From contig CBDFMN010000003.1 in the NCBI GenBank assembly GCA_965249685.1, positions 2,542,001 through 2,606,000 of the forward strand: a stretch of 64,000 nucleotides of DNA, read 5' to 3'. Both the position numbers and the translations under genes were made by a program. The DNA is from RH-AL1 sp965249685 (GTDB lineage: Bacteria; Pseudomonadota; Alphaproteobacteria; Rhizobiales; Beijerinckiaceae). The notes beneath the pieces were generated by a model that worked only from the letters and a program-made list of their open reading frames with translations, did no database searches and was not told where the DNA came from. The first letter of the stretch is position 1. The number at the start of each line of letters is the position of its first letter. Of the stretch, positions 25,010-33,364 are shown piece after piece.

Positions 25010-26155
25010 TTGCGACGGCTCGGGCGATTTGGTCTCCGGGACAGAGAGGGTCGCTTGGAAACGCCCGCATTGCAACGCTTGCCATCTTCGACCACCAGCG
25101 TCGGAGGCCTCGAAGGCAACGGCGGGCGCAAGCCGATTTTCGCGACGATCCCGGGACCAGATCCCTTGTGGAACGTCTACGTCGAGGATGCGCCCTCCGA
25201 CCGGATCGGGACGCTGGGAGACCAGATCCGCCTGATGCGGCTGGCAAAGGGACGCCAAGCCCTCATCCTCAACGGATCCGTCGGGCGGCGGCATCGCTAT
25301 CGCGACCTTGTCTTCCTGCTTCTCCTCAAGCTGACGCGCAGCCGCGTCCCCGTCTTGATACATGATTGCACCTGGGAGCCGACGAGCGCGGCCCTGATCA
25401 AGCAATTCCCTTTTCTGAAGCGGGCGCTTCCCAGGATAGCGCGGTCGGTTATCGGTCTGTTGGATGGGGCTAACGTCCGCTACGCCGTCTTGAGCACGGA
25501 CGAGGTCGGGACGTTTCCCAGCACCTGGGGCGTCGATCCAGCGCGAGTGGTCTTCCAGCCCTTTCCCAACACGTTGCACGAGCACCGCGCGATGCAGACC
25601 AGCAACGAAGGCTTCGTGTTCGCCGGCGGGAACTCGCTACGCGACTACGGCCTGCTCGAACGCGCGCTGGTTGGAACAACCATTCCGACCAAATTGGCCA
25701 CCGCCTGGAAACCGATGCTCGGACTGGCCAACCTCTCGGCCGGACTAACCTCGCACCTCGAGTTCATGGATCTCCTCGCCCGCTCGCACGCCGTTGTCGT
25801 TCCCCTTCGGCAATCGGTGCGAAGCGCCGGCCAGCAGACCTACCTCAACGCCATGGGACTCGGCAAACCCGTCATCGTCACGGAAGCGCCAGGCGTGCGG
25901 GACTATATTATCCCCGGCGAGACCGGCGTCATTGTTCCACCCACCGAAGAGGCCCTTCGGACTGCGCTGCTTCACGTGATGGATCCGGCGAACGCCGAGT
26001 TTTACGCACGAATGGGCGCGCGCGCCCGGCAGGACGTGTTCACCCGCTTCACGGAAGAACGATTTCGGCATGGGCTGCTGCTCCATGCCGGCGTGATGAC
26101 GCCCGAGCAATACGCGGCGATCCCAAGCGCCCAATTCCCCAAAGCTTCGTTCTAG
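25010..26155 (+). CDS. GT4-like glycosyltransferase
   Basis: A glycosyltransferase of GT-B fold. The C-terminal Rossmann half is recognisable: FVFAGGNSLRDYGLLERAL, the segment SHAVVVPLRQSVRSAGQQTYLNAMGLGKPVIVTEAPGVRDYI and PGETGVIVPPTEEALRTAL are typical of group 1 transferases. The usual E-x7-E motif is replaced by QQTYLNAMG, so donor binding may differ. The N-terminal half is unusual. The frame begins with TTG at 25010 (381 codons); a TTG at 25055 is an alternative and no ATG lies near. It is probably co-transcribed with the phosphatase upstream. Acceptor and donor are unknown; a role in the EPS repeat unit is inferred. Confidence 0.8.
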   Translation: MRRLGRFGLRDREGRLETPALQRLPSSTTSVGGLEGNGGRKPIFATIPGPDPLWNVYVEDAPSDRIGTLGDQIRLMRLAKGRQALILNGSVGRRHRYRDLVFLLLLKLTRSRVPVLIHDCTWEPTSAALIKQFPFLKRALPRIARSVIGLLDGANVRYAVLSTDEVGTFPSTWGVDPARVVFQPFPNTLHEHRAMQTSNEGFVFAGGNSLRDYGLLERALVGTTIPTKLATAWKPMLGLANLSAGLTSHLEFMDLLARSHAVVVPLRQSVRSAGQQTYLNAMGLGKPVIVTEAPGVRDYIIPGETGVIVPPTEEALRTALLHVMDPANAEFYARMGARARQDVFTRFTEERFRHGLLLHAGVMTPEQYAAIPSAQFPKASF

Positions 26156-26590
26156 CTGCTTTGCTTCGGTCCAAGACCGGCGGCATAAGTCCCGACCCTA
26201 ACGCGCGGAATTGCGGTCGTACCTCACCGCGCGGAAGTCCGGGTCTGAGGCCATCAGCACACCCTATAAAACATCGAACTGTCTAAAGCGTCGAACTGCG
26301 AGCAAGCCGGCCTGGAATCCTCGACTGTGAAGCATCGACGCGCGCGAAGCCGATGGTCAGTTGTGCCAGGGCAGGTCTCGCGACCTCTCGACTAGCAAGA
26401 GAAAGCCGTACAAGCAGACGCCGTAGGAAATACACACGATCTTTAAAACGATCAGGGTCATTGATTCGCTCTCCAGCCGTGATGCTTACTCCTACCGCGC
26501 CATAAGTCTCCTGGCCTTTCGGCTCCCATCATCGCCCAAGCGGGCAGAGTAACGAAGCGACCGGATTCGAATTCCAGGCCTTGGCAACAC
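26156..26590. other. Intergenic region with a candidate small ORF
   Basis: About 435 bp between the convergent GT4-like gene and the Sec-type GH5 gene. It has no long frame. On the minus strand it contains a short hydrophobic ORF (26357-26461). A repeated GCGCGGAA phrase occurs near 26210 and 26231 without clear meaning. Confidence 0.5.
26357..26461 (-). CDS. Candidate 34-residue transmembrane miniprotein
   Basis: A short frame reading MTLIVLKIVCISYGVCLYGF... and ending in a charged tail (ERSRDLPWHN). It is one hydrophobic helix of about 23 residues followed by a positive and polar end, the layout of real bacterial membrane miniproteins. GGAGAG lies 7 bases before the ATG, a good ribosome site. 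It lies downstream of the Sec-type GH5 gene on the same strand. No homologue can be named; chance cannot be excluded for a frame of this size. Confidence 0.45.
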   Translation of the reverse strand: MTLIVLKIVCISYGVCLYGFLLLVERSRDLPWHN

Positions 26591-27682
26591 TCAAGGAACG
26601 CGGGTCCGCAGCCATTCCATCTGCGGCTTGGCCTGGAACGGCCCGACCGCCTGCATGTTCGCGTTGAGCGCGCTCGGCAGCAGCTGGTAGATGTAAGCGT
26701 CGTTGACGCCGCCGGCCCACCACGTCCAGCCGCGGTCGTGCCGGTCTGCCCGCGTCCGGATGAGATAGGCGAGCACCTCCTCCCGGCAGGCCGCGTTGGC
26801 TCCGGCGCCGAACTCGCCCGTCACGAAGTTGATGTCGTAAAGGTCGACCCAGGCCAGCGTGGCCGCCGCCTGACGGGCGCCCTTGCCCCGCTCGCAGGTC
26901 GCCGACTGGCCCGACCCGTTGTCGAAGTAGTTGTGCACGTCGGCGATCGTGGCGTGCAGCGGGTCAAGCGCCACCAGCGCCTGGATGTCGGTGCGACCCG
27001 AGCACAGCCCGCCGTAGTTGCACAGGTTGCCGTTGGACTCCACCGTCACCGCCAGGGTGTTCGAGCGCCCCAGCCCGCGGATCGCCAGCATGGCCTCCTT
27101 CAGCTCGCTGAAGATCACCCGCTCTGACACGTCCTCCGGCTCGTTCATCAAGCCATAGACGATGCGCGGGTCGGGGTAGCGCGTCGCTAACCGGGTCCAC
27201 AGATCCGCCGTCACGTGCACCGGCACCCCAGGGTCGCCAACCCGCGTCAACGTTCCACCCTGCGTGCAGGGGAGACCGTTGTAGTAGCCGCTGGGCGGCT
27301 CAAAGGCGCCCGAATGGAATGTCCCCCCGACGTTGTAATGCATAAAGGCGTGAACGTCTAAGATGATGCGGGTGCCGGGCTTGGCCAGGATGTGAGCGAT
27401 GGCCTTGTCGTAGATCGTCATCAGCGCCTCGCGGAGCGGCTGATTGAAGACCGGCTGCGCCGTCTCCCAGGGAAGCGGCAGGCGGAACAGCCGCATGCCC
27501 TGGTCGTAGAAGTAGTCGACCTCCTTGGACACGTCGGGCCGACCACCGCAGAAGCTGAGACTCCACAGGTTGACGCCCTGGCCCAGCAAGGAACTAGCCC
27601 GCCCGCCCGCGCACGCCGCAGTCTGGGGCACGACCACGGTCAATGCGAGTAGAAGTCCGAAGACAGATCGGCGGGCGTTCAT
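26591..27682 (-). CDS. Sec-exported GH5 glycanase (copy A)
   Basis: A 363-residue GH5 enzyme with a signal peptide (residues 1-25). The acid/base is E181 in GLMNEPED and the nucleophile E290 in VTGEFGAG; HNYF near 250 supplies the barrel histidine. Residues 137-360 are almost identical to the second Sec-type GH5 (37337-38470): only I/T, WA/YV and G/R exchanges, while residues 1-136 have diverged. The ATG overlaps the TGA of the SGNH hydrolase gene as ATGA, which shows translational coupling. Role: endo-cleavage of a beta-linked glycan in the periplasm or outside, probably the EPS made here. Confidence 0.9.
   Translation of the reverse strand: MNARRSVFGLLLALTVVVPQTAACAGGRASSLLGQGVNLWSLSFCGGRPDVSKEVDYFYDQGMRLFRLPLPWETAQPVFNQPLREALMTIYDKAIAHILAKPGTRIILDVHAFMHYNVGGTFHSGAFEPPSGYYNGLPCTQGGTLTRVGDPGVPVHVTADLWTRLATRYPDPRIVYGLMNEPEDVSERVIFSELKEAMLAIRGLGRSNTLAVTVESNGNLCNYGGLCSGRTDIQALVALDPLHATIADVHNYFDNGSGQSATCERGKGARQAAATLAWVDLYDINFVTGEFGAGANAACREEVLAYLIRTRADRHDRGWTWWAGGVNDAYIYQLLPSALNANMQAVGPFQAKPQMEWLRTRVP
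26606..27275 (-). repeat. 670-bp near-identical tract shared by two GH5 genes, copy A
   Basis: Matches 37352-38021 in the same orientation without gaps and with about six mismatches by eye. A second identical tract of 55 bp (27483-27537 against 38211-38265) follows after about 200 bp of diverged sequence. The mosaic pattern points to gene conversion. Confidence 0.92.
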
Positions 27683-28905
27683 CGACGAAACACCTCCGGC
27701 CGGACCGCGCTCGAACGGGCGACCAGCACGTTGCCAAGGGTGTCTGGGTGGACGCCGTCAGCCGTCAGTGGATGGGACCCGTCGGGACCTACGTTCCACA
27801 GACCGCTGTCGGGCGCGCTTTCCAGCACCGCTGCAACATCGAAATAGCCGTCCCAATTCTGCACGCCCGCGCGGATGCTCTGGTTGACCGCCCTGAAGAA
27901 GGCCGCTGTGCCGGAGGACTGGGCGGTCACGGTCGCCCAGCCGTCGCTGGACGTGCTGTTGGGTACCCGCGTCGTCTGGAACCGCTTGTTGGACGGGAAC
28001 AGGGCGCCGAGCGAGCTGATGTCGGTCAGGATCGTCGGACTGTTGTAATCGTTGGGACCGCCGTAGTCGGAGACGACGTGCGAGAAGTAGGAGGCCAAGG
28101 CCACGCGGTTCTTGTGGCTGGCGAGGACGGCGCCGATCGTATCGCCGGCGAGCCCGAAATTGGCGTATCCGAACGACGGTCCGATCGAGCGGGCGACGAT
28201 GCCCTGATCACCGGTCAGGTCATCGAAGGTGTCCCGGACGCCCAGCATGATGCTGTCGCCAAGGCACAACACTGAGGGTTTGGTTGTCTCTGCGAGGATG
28301 GCGGCAGGCATGTAGAGCAGGCCCGATGCCGCAATTGCTCCCGAAGTGGTTTTGTCGGCCTGGACGGCAGGCGAGAGTTCCGACCCGTCACCGGCGAAGG
28401 CATTGTTAAACCCTTCGTAGATCACCCCGTTGGGATTGTGATAGTTCGTTCGCACCCAGAATTGCGCATGGACGGGTATGACGACCTTCGCTGGATCGCT
28501 GACTGCGAAGCCGCCGTCGGGGATGGTGCCGGACGGGGCGCCGGCGAACGTCAGCGGCGTGAAACTGCCGCTCGGGTATTCAATGGAGGCTGCGATGCTC
28601 GCGTCGGCGCCTGGCGCGACCTCGCCCGTGCCGGCGACCCCATACCAGTTCGGCAGCACGACCTGCAGGCTGGATACGGCATCGCGCGCAAAATGGGTGG
28701 AACGCGACTGGATGGACGTGTTGCCCGCGTAGAACCCGAAGGGCTGATAGGTCCGGGTCGCGACCTGGCCGAGATAGGATTGCGGCAGCGCCTTCGCGGC
28801 GAGGCCCCTAGCGATCGAATCGACACTCAATGGTTTGCTCCGTGGCAGAAGATCGGGAACGCTGGCGAGCGCGGTGAGGAGGCTGCGGCGGGAGATCGGA
28901 TCCAT
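27679..28905 (-). CDS. SGNH/GDSL hydrolase with N-terminal beta domain
   Basis: A 408-residue protein. Residues 50-165 form a beta-rich domain (TYQPFGFYAGN...HFARDAVSSLQVVLPNWYG); residues 205-400 are an SGNH hydrolase with the block I serine S218 in CLGDSIMLG, block III SDYGGPND and the catalytic pair D383/H386 in DGVHPD. The N-terminus (MDPISRRSLLTALASV) might be a short Tat-like or atypical leader. Likely activity is deacetylation or ester cleavage on a glycan. It overlaps the downstream GH5 start by 4 bp, so esterase and glycanase are made together. The architecture recalls phage- or prophage-encoded SGNH proteins of alphaproteobacteria (from memory), as does its upstream neighbour. Confidence 0.83.
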   Translation of the reverse strand: MDPISRRSLLTALASVPDLLPRSKPLSVDSIARGLAAKALPQSYLGQVATRTYQPFGFYAGNTSIQSRSTHFARDAVSSLQVVLPNWYGVAGTGEVAPGADASIAASIEYPSGSFTPLTFAGAPSGTIPDGGFAVSDPAKVVIPVHAQFWVRTNYHNPNGVIYEGFNNAFAGDGSELSPAVQADKTTSGAIAASGLLYMPAAILAETTKPSVLCLGDSIMLGVRDTFDDLTGDQGIVARSIGPSFGYANFGLAGDTIGAVLASHKNRVALASYFSHVVSDYGGPNDYNSPTILTDISSLGALFPSNKRFQTTRVPNSTSSDGWATVTAQSSGTAAFFRAVNQSIRAGVQNWDGYFDVAAVLESAPDSGLWNVGPDGSHPLTADGVHPDTLGNVLVARSSAVRPEVFRR

Positions 28906-28962
28906 GACGCTTTGATTTTAGCGCATCCTGGCCGGACACGCAGCAAGGCGGCAGCGTGCAGG

Positions 28963-29559
28963 TTACTGGCTGAGCCGGTAATTGATCGGACCGGTGGCCA
29001 ACGACGTACAGTTCAAGCGGTAGAGGACGCCCACCTCGTCTTCCTGCGCGCTCTCCGACGCGGCCGCCGCGAAGGCGTAGAGCGACACGCCCGCGGCGGT
29101 TATCGGCAACCAAGTCGCGCCGCCGTCGAAACACCGCTCGAGATGCACTCGGCCGGCGAACCAGCCCCAAAGGCTGACGTTGAAGCTTCGCCCAGCAAGC
29201 GGTAGGAACGACCCGCTCGTTCCAGCGGTGGCGAACGTTCCGATCAGGGGCGTTACGTCCGACGGCCGAAGGCCGCCACCACCCGAGTCGGCTGCGCTTG
29301 CCGCCGATCCGTCCGGCGCCGTCACGATAACCACGACCGGGTCGTTGACCGCAGAGGCCCAGACATGCGCCGGCCCGGCGAAGAAGCGACGCCCTTGCAA
29401 CGGCTCGCCGGCGACAAGTTCTGCGGGTGGGCGCTCGTCCGACACCACGAGCGCGACGTCCACCCAATCGGAACTGCGCGCCGCCACCGTGAGCGGCCCG
29501 GCGCCGAGATCAACCCAGAGGGACGATGGGACCTCAATTGCATTCGTCAACAACGACAT
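28963..29559 (-). CDS. Beta-rich protein of unknown function, possibly phage-derived
   Basis: A 198-residue product. The frame is open for 97 more codons, but the ATG at 29559 follows GAGGAATCC, a good ribosome site, and the upstream part is Arg-rich noise. The C-terminal half (GTFATAGTSGSFLPLAGRSFNVSLWG..., LERCFDGGATWLPIT, VLYRLNC) has the alternating pattern of a beta-sandwich and resembles small structural proteins of alphaproteobacterial phages in my memory. It lies 57 bp before the SGNH hydrolase gene on the same strand and probably opens that operon. No signal peptide and no catalytic motif are visible. Function unknown. Confidence 0.65.
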   Translation of the reverse strand: MSLLTNAIEVPSSLWVDLGAGPLTVAARSSDWVDVALVVSDERPPAELVAGEPLQGRRFFAGPAHVWASAVNDPVVVIVTAPDGSAASAADSGGGGLRPSDVTPLIGTFATAGTSGSFLPLAGRSFNVSLWGWFAGRVHLERCFDGGATWLPITAAGVSLYAFAAAASESAQEDEVGVLYRLNCTSLATGPINYRLSQ

Positions 29560-30116
29560 GGATTCCTCGCGAGTCGGCCTGCGTGGAGCGGCCGTCTTGA
29601 CGGTCCGCAGCAGGCTCTCTGTCGGATGGCGGGCGGCTACGTCCGGCCCAATCATTGAGCTTGACGTCCGGACAAAGGTCAACGTGGGCGCAGCCCTCTC
29701 ATCTCGCCGATCGCACAGGTCGACACCCGACAATGTCCGTTGAGCCGGCGTCCGACCGCCAGCCTCTTCCGAGCGTCCGCTGCGACGTCCGAGGATGCGA
29801 CGGGAACGAAGCCGCCGCCGGGATCGCGAACACGCCGTCCGAGACTTCAAAACCGGCCGACCACCTCATGCTCGCTAGTCACAAATGTGACATCCTGCTG
29901 GCTTTCTAGGCGAAGAAGCAGAGGCAGGAGTAAGCCCTGTTTTGCGTCCTACCGACTGGACGGAGCCTGACGTTGGTTTCGGACGTTCTTCTCAGACGCA
30001 GATTCGGCGACTGTGCATCGAAGTTAATTTGACGCCCATCTTTAGACATGGTTAACCTAAAGGGCGGATCGTTCTCTTGATGGCTAAAGAGGCGATTCCG
30101 TGTTTAGGAGGCATAA
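29560..30116. other. Divergent intergenic region
   Basis: About 560 bp between the beta-rich protein gene and a divergent small gene. Frames in the first 350 bp are GC-rich shadows. The last 150 bp are AT-richer, contain several TTAA stretches, and end in a strong AGGAGG site before the ATG at 30117. Nothing else recognised. Confidence 0.5.
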
Positions 30117-30392
30117 ATGCCTGCGATCGAAATTAGAGCGCCAAAAACGTCTTTTAACATGCCTCCGGTTATTTATAAGTATAAGCAGGGCCGGTATCTA
30201 TACTGGGCAGGCCAATCGCATCGGCTGAATCGGGTCGATTGCCTCAAGGTTTGGATCGGCAAGGAAACCGCGGAAAGCCTCGGTCAACTTTACATGCCGG
30301 AGCGCAAGCAGTTCGCAACGGCGCGCGGTAAAACGGTTGCGCCGGACATGCCGGCGGCCGGAGTTGCTCCCTTAGGCGCGATCGTTCCCTAG
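30117..30392 (+). CDS. Small basic protein, hypothetical
   Basis: A 91-residue protein with a near-perfect ribosome site (TTTAGGAGGCATAA before ATG), the strongest in the locus. The product is basic and rich in tyrosine and tryptophan (VIYKYKQGRYLYWAGQSHRLNRVDCLKVWIGKE in two parts), with no signal peptide or transmembrane segment, and a Pro/Ala-rich tail. The ribosome site and the codon pattern argue that it is real. Its own promoter region lies upstream. It stands alone, 559 bp before the second leaderless GH5 gene. No family recognised. Confidence 0.65.
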   Translation: MPAIEIRAPKTSFNMPPVIYKYKQGRYLYWAGQSHRLNRVDCLKVWIGKETAESLGQLYMPERKQFATARGKTVAPDMPAAGVAPLGAIVP

Positions 30393-30951
30393 CGCGCGCT
30401 CGTTCCCCAGCGCAGGACGTTGAGGATACAGAGGGACCAACCTGCCAATCATTTGTGCAGGTCTATTCGGCCGCTCTCAGGCGCGGGTGCCGGTCGGTAC
30501 CGTGAAAGCGCGTCTCTCTATCGTCGATAATAGCTTATATAAAACGTCTTTGAGCGGATTCGTCACAGTCCTGCAGCGGGGTAGGCTGGACCGAATATTG
30601 TGATTCGTATCCGTCCGAGCGGGGGTTGCCGGGTGAGATGCCCGGGACGCTGCGATTCCAACGCCGCAGAGGCTTAAGAACTCTTTCAACGCGCGGCAAC
30701 GGAAGCGGCTGAAGGTCATTCTTCATTAACCTCATGTATTCACGGTGTGCAACGAGAGCCGACCGCTCGGTCTGCATGGTTTGGTGCCCACGAGTTTCCA
30801 TGGCTGCCGATTTCTGGTTCTTGGCAGGTGTGCCCCGATAGAGCGCGCGGCAGGCCTTGGTTCCGTGCTTTGCGGACTGGTCACGGGACGGACATGCATT
30901 CGGTGAAGCGGCCCGGTCGCAGAACCCTCGATCCCTATAGAAGGCGCGAAG
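30393..30951. other. Intergenic region ahead of the second leaderless GH5 gene
   Basis: About 560 bp. Short frames exist on both strands but none has a recognisable product. An AT-rich patch (TAATAGCTTATATAAAACG) near 30528-30546 may be a promoter. No inverted repeat like the one before the first leaderless GH5 gene was found. Confidence 0.5.
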
Positions 30952-33312
30952 ATGGACCTTGGTGTCAACATACTGGTTGCGCCCTACGGCGCGGACAACA
31001 AGCCGCTGTTTCCGACCCGCGACGAGATCGACTATTTCGCCGCGCAGGGCTCGGGCTCGATCCGATTGGCGCTTGATTGGCAGGCCTTGCAGCCGCAACT
31101 CGGCGGTGCTCTGGACGCGTCCTACTTAGCTCAAATGCACACCGCCGTCGCCGCCGCGAGCCAGGATGGGCTCAAGGTCATCATCGACCTGCATAACTTC
31201 GGCAGCTACAATGGCAGTCTGATCGGCAGCGCGCAGACGCCGATTGCGGCCTTTGCCAACGTGTGGGGCCAGCTAGGCAGTCAGTTCGCCTCAAACGGCA
31301 ACGTCGTCTTCGGCTTGATGAACGAGCCGCAGGTAACTGACGAGCATGTCTGGCTCTCGGCGGTCAACACGGCCATTGCGGCGATCCGCAGCGCGGGCGC
31401 GACCAGCCAGGAGGTTCTGGTACCCGGTCTCGGCTGGGACGGAGCGGCCACCTGGACGGCGAACGGCAACGCCGCGGTGCTGGGCGCACCCGGCGCCATC
31501 GTCGATCCGTCCAACAACTACGCCTTCGAGGTTCATCAATACCTGGATTACAATGGTTCCGGCCAGGGCGCCGACGTGGCTTCGTCCAGCACCGGGGTGG
31601 AACGCCTCCAATCGGTAACGCAGTGGGCGAGGGAGACAGGGTCGAAGCTGTTCCTGGGTGAATTCGGGGTCACCAGCGACGCCACCCCGCTCGCGGCTTT
31701 GAACAATATGCTGAGCTACATGCAGCAGAACAGCGACGTCTGGCAGGGTGGAACCTATTGGGCGGCAGGCCTGACCTGGAACCACTACATGTATGGCGTG
31801 GAGCCCGCATACGGCCTCCTCAACACACCGCAGATGAACGTCCTGAACATGTTCGGCGATGCGCACACGGCGAAGTTCCCATTAGGGGACGGATCGAGCA
31901 TCCTCTACACGACCGTCGGGGCAGGCAAGCCTGCGATGAACCAGGTGCTGGATTCATCCGGTCACCTCGTGTCTGTGTCCCTCTACGGCGCGAATGGAAA
32001 CCTCGACCGGACGCTGATCCAAAATGCGGATGGGACCTTGGCGCTCTCCCTGTACGACGGGACGGGACGCGCGTTGCCGACCACGATCCAAACATACAAC
32101 GCCCAGAACGCCCTGCTCAGTCAGGCCACCGTCGCGGCCGACGGCAGCAGGAGCGTGGCAAGCTACGTACCCACGAGCACCTACTGGTCGAGCACGGACC
32201 AGTACGCGTCCGACGGCAAGATGACGTCCGAGCTCGACTACAATTACGACGGCTCGTTCACGTCGACGGCCTACGCGTCGGGCCACAAGGCCGATATCGT
32301 CCAGTTCGACTCGAATTGGGCCGTGACCTCGCAAACGGCCTTCAATGCGGACGGGACGTTGGCCTCCGTCCAAACCAACGAGAGCGCAGGCGGTCATCTC
32401 ATCAAGGCCTATTCCGAGGGCGTCCTCGCCACGACGACGGCGTACGATGCGTCCTGGTCGGTCGACTCGCAGATCAGCCTCGATGCACTAGGCGACGTCA
32501 CGTCCACGCTCACCGTCCTGTCGGACCACTCCTATCAGATCAACGCGTATACGCCGGGATCGACGCAGATTGCCTGCAGGGAGGTCTTTGACAAGCAGGG
32601 ACGGCTCGAGTCGCAGACGGCCCTCCAGGCGGATGGCACCTATACCGAGAGTGACTTCGTCTCCGGCAGCAATAGGCTCTCCAGCACCACGCATCTCGAT
32701 GCCGGCATGAAGAACGTCTTGGACCAGACCACCTACGACGCCCAAGGCTTCAAGAACCAGATGTTCACCAACAGGGCGGATGGATCGCACACCATCGCCA
32801 CCTATAATGTCCAGGGGAGCGACCATCCCTCGACGGTGGCGACGTTCGATGCGGCCTGGCACCAGCAGTCGATCGACATCCTGGACGGATCCGGTGTCGT
32901 CAAGACGCGGGTCACGTCCGGTACGGACCGCATCTACGAGAGTGACTTCGCTGCCGGCCCTTCCAGCCCCCTGACAAGCAGCGAGGTCTACGATGCAAAC
33001 TGGCACCTCCTCAGCCAGGTGAACTACGACCAAGCCGGTCTCGTCACCGGCACACGCAACGACAATGCGGATGGATCGCACACGATTTCGGCCTTCGACA
33101 TGCATGGAAGCGCCAATCCGTCGACGGTCACGATATACGATGCCGTTTGGCATCCGTTCGAGGTGCAGCAGTTCAGTCCGGGCGGCTCCCTGGCCTCTAT
33201 CGACCACATCGCGGCGAACGGGACCAACACCGTACAGATGTTCGCCGCCGGAGATCCGACGAACCCCACTTCGACGACCATCTACGACTCGAGTTGGCAT
33301 CGGATCGGCTGA
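30952..33312 (+). CDS. Leaderless GH5 glycanase with YD-type repeat tail
   Basis: A 786-residue relative of the protein at 3095. The GH5 barrel covers residues 1-300 with acid/base E125 in GLMNEPQ and nucleophile E237 in FLGEFGV. It begins with MDLGVN, directly with barrel strand one and without a signal peptide. Residues about 320-786 are a series of imperfect units of about 45 residues with the pattern YDAxWxxxSQxxxxxxGxxxxxxxxxADGSxxI, similar to RHS/YD repeats. Ig-like domains and the NPDV repeats of the larger protein are absent. No RTX motif. Export through the type I system at 15979-19595 is the likely route. Substrate unknown, the locus' own polysaccharide is the best guess. Confidence 0.85.
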   Translation: MDLGVNILVAPYGADNKPLFPTRDEIDYFAAQGSGSIRLALDWQALQPQLGGALDASYLAQMHTAVAAASQDGLKVIIDLHNFGSYNGSLIGSAQTPIAAFANVWGQLGSQFASNGNVVFGLMNEPQVTDEHVWLSAVNTAIAAIRSAGATSQEVLVPGLGWDGAATWTANGNAAVLGAPGAIVDPSNNYAFEVHQYLDYNGSGQGADVASSSTGVERLQSVTQWARETGSKLFLGEFGVTSDATPLAALNNMLSYMQQNSDVWQGGTYWAAGLTWNHYMYGVEPAYGLLNTPQMNVLNMFGDAHTAKFPLGDGSSILYTTVGAGKPAMNQVLDSSGHLVSVSLYGANGNLDRTLIQNADGTLALSLYDGTGRALPTTIQTYNAQNALLSQATVAADGSRSVASYVPTSTYWSSTDQYASDGKMTSELDYNYDGSFTSTAYASGHKADIVQFDSNWAVTSQTAFNADGTLASVQTNESAGGHLIKAYSEGVLATTTAYDASWSVDSQISLDALGDVTSTLTVLSDHSYQINAYTPGSTQIACREVFDKQGRLESQTALQADGTYTESDFVSGSNRLSSTTHLDAGMKNVLDQTTYDAQGFKNQMFTNRADGSHTIATYNVQGSDHPSTVATFDAAWHQQSIDILDGSGVVKTRVTSGTDRIYESDFAAGPSSPLTSSEVYDANWHLLSQVNYDQAGLVTGTRNDNADGSHTISAFDMHGSANPSTVTIYDAVWHPFEVQQFSPGGSLASIDHIAANGTNTVQMFAAGDPTNPTSTTIYDSSWHRIG

Positions 33313-33364
33313 CGGGTTCGCTGGTATCGAGATCGGCCGCGGGTAGCCGGAATGACGTTGGCCG

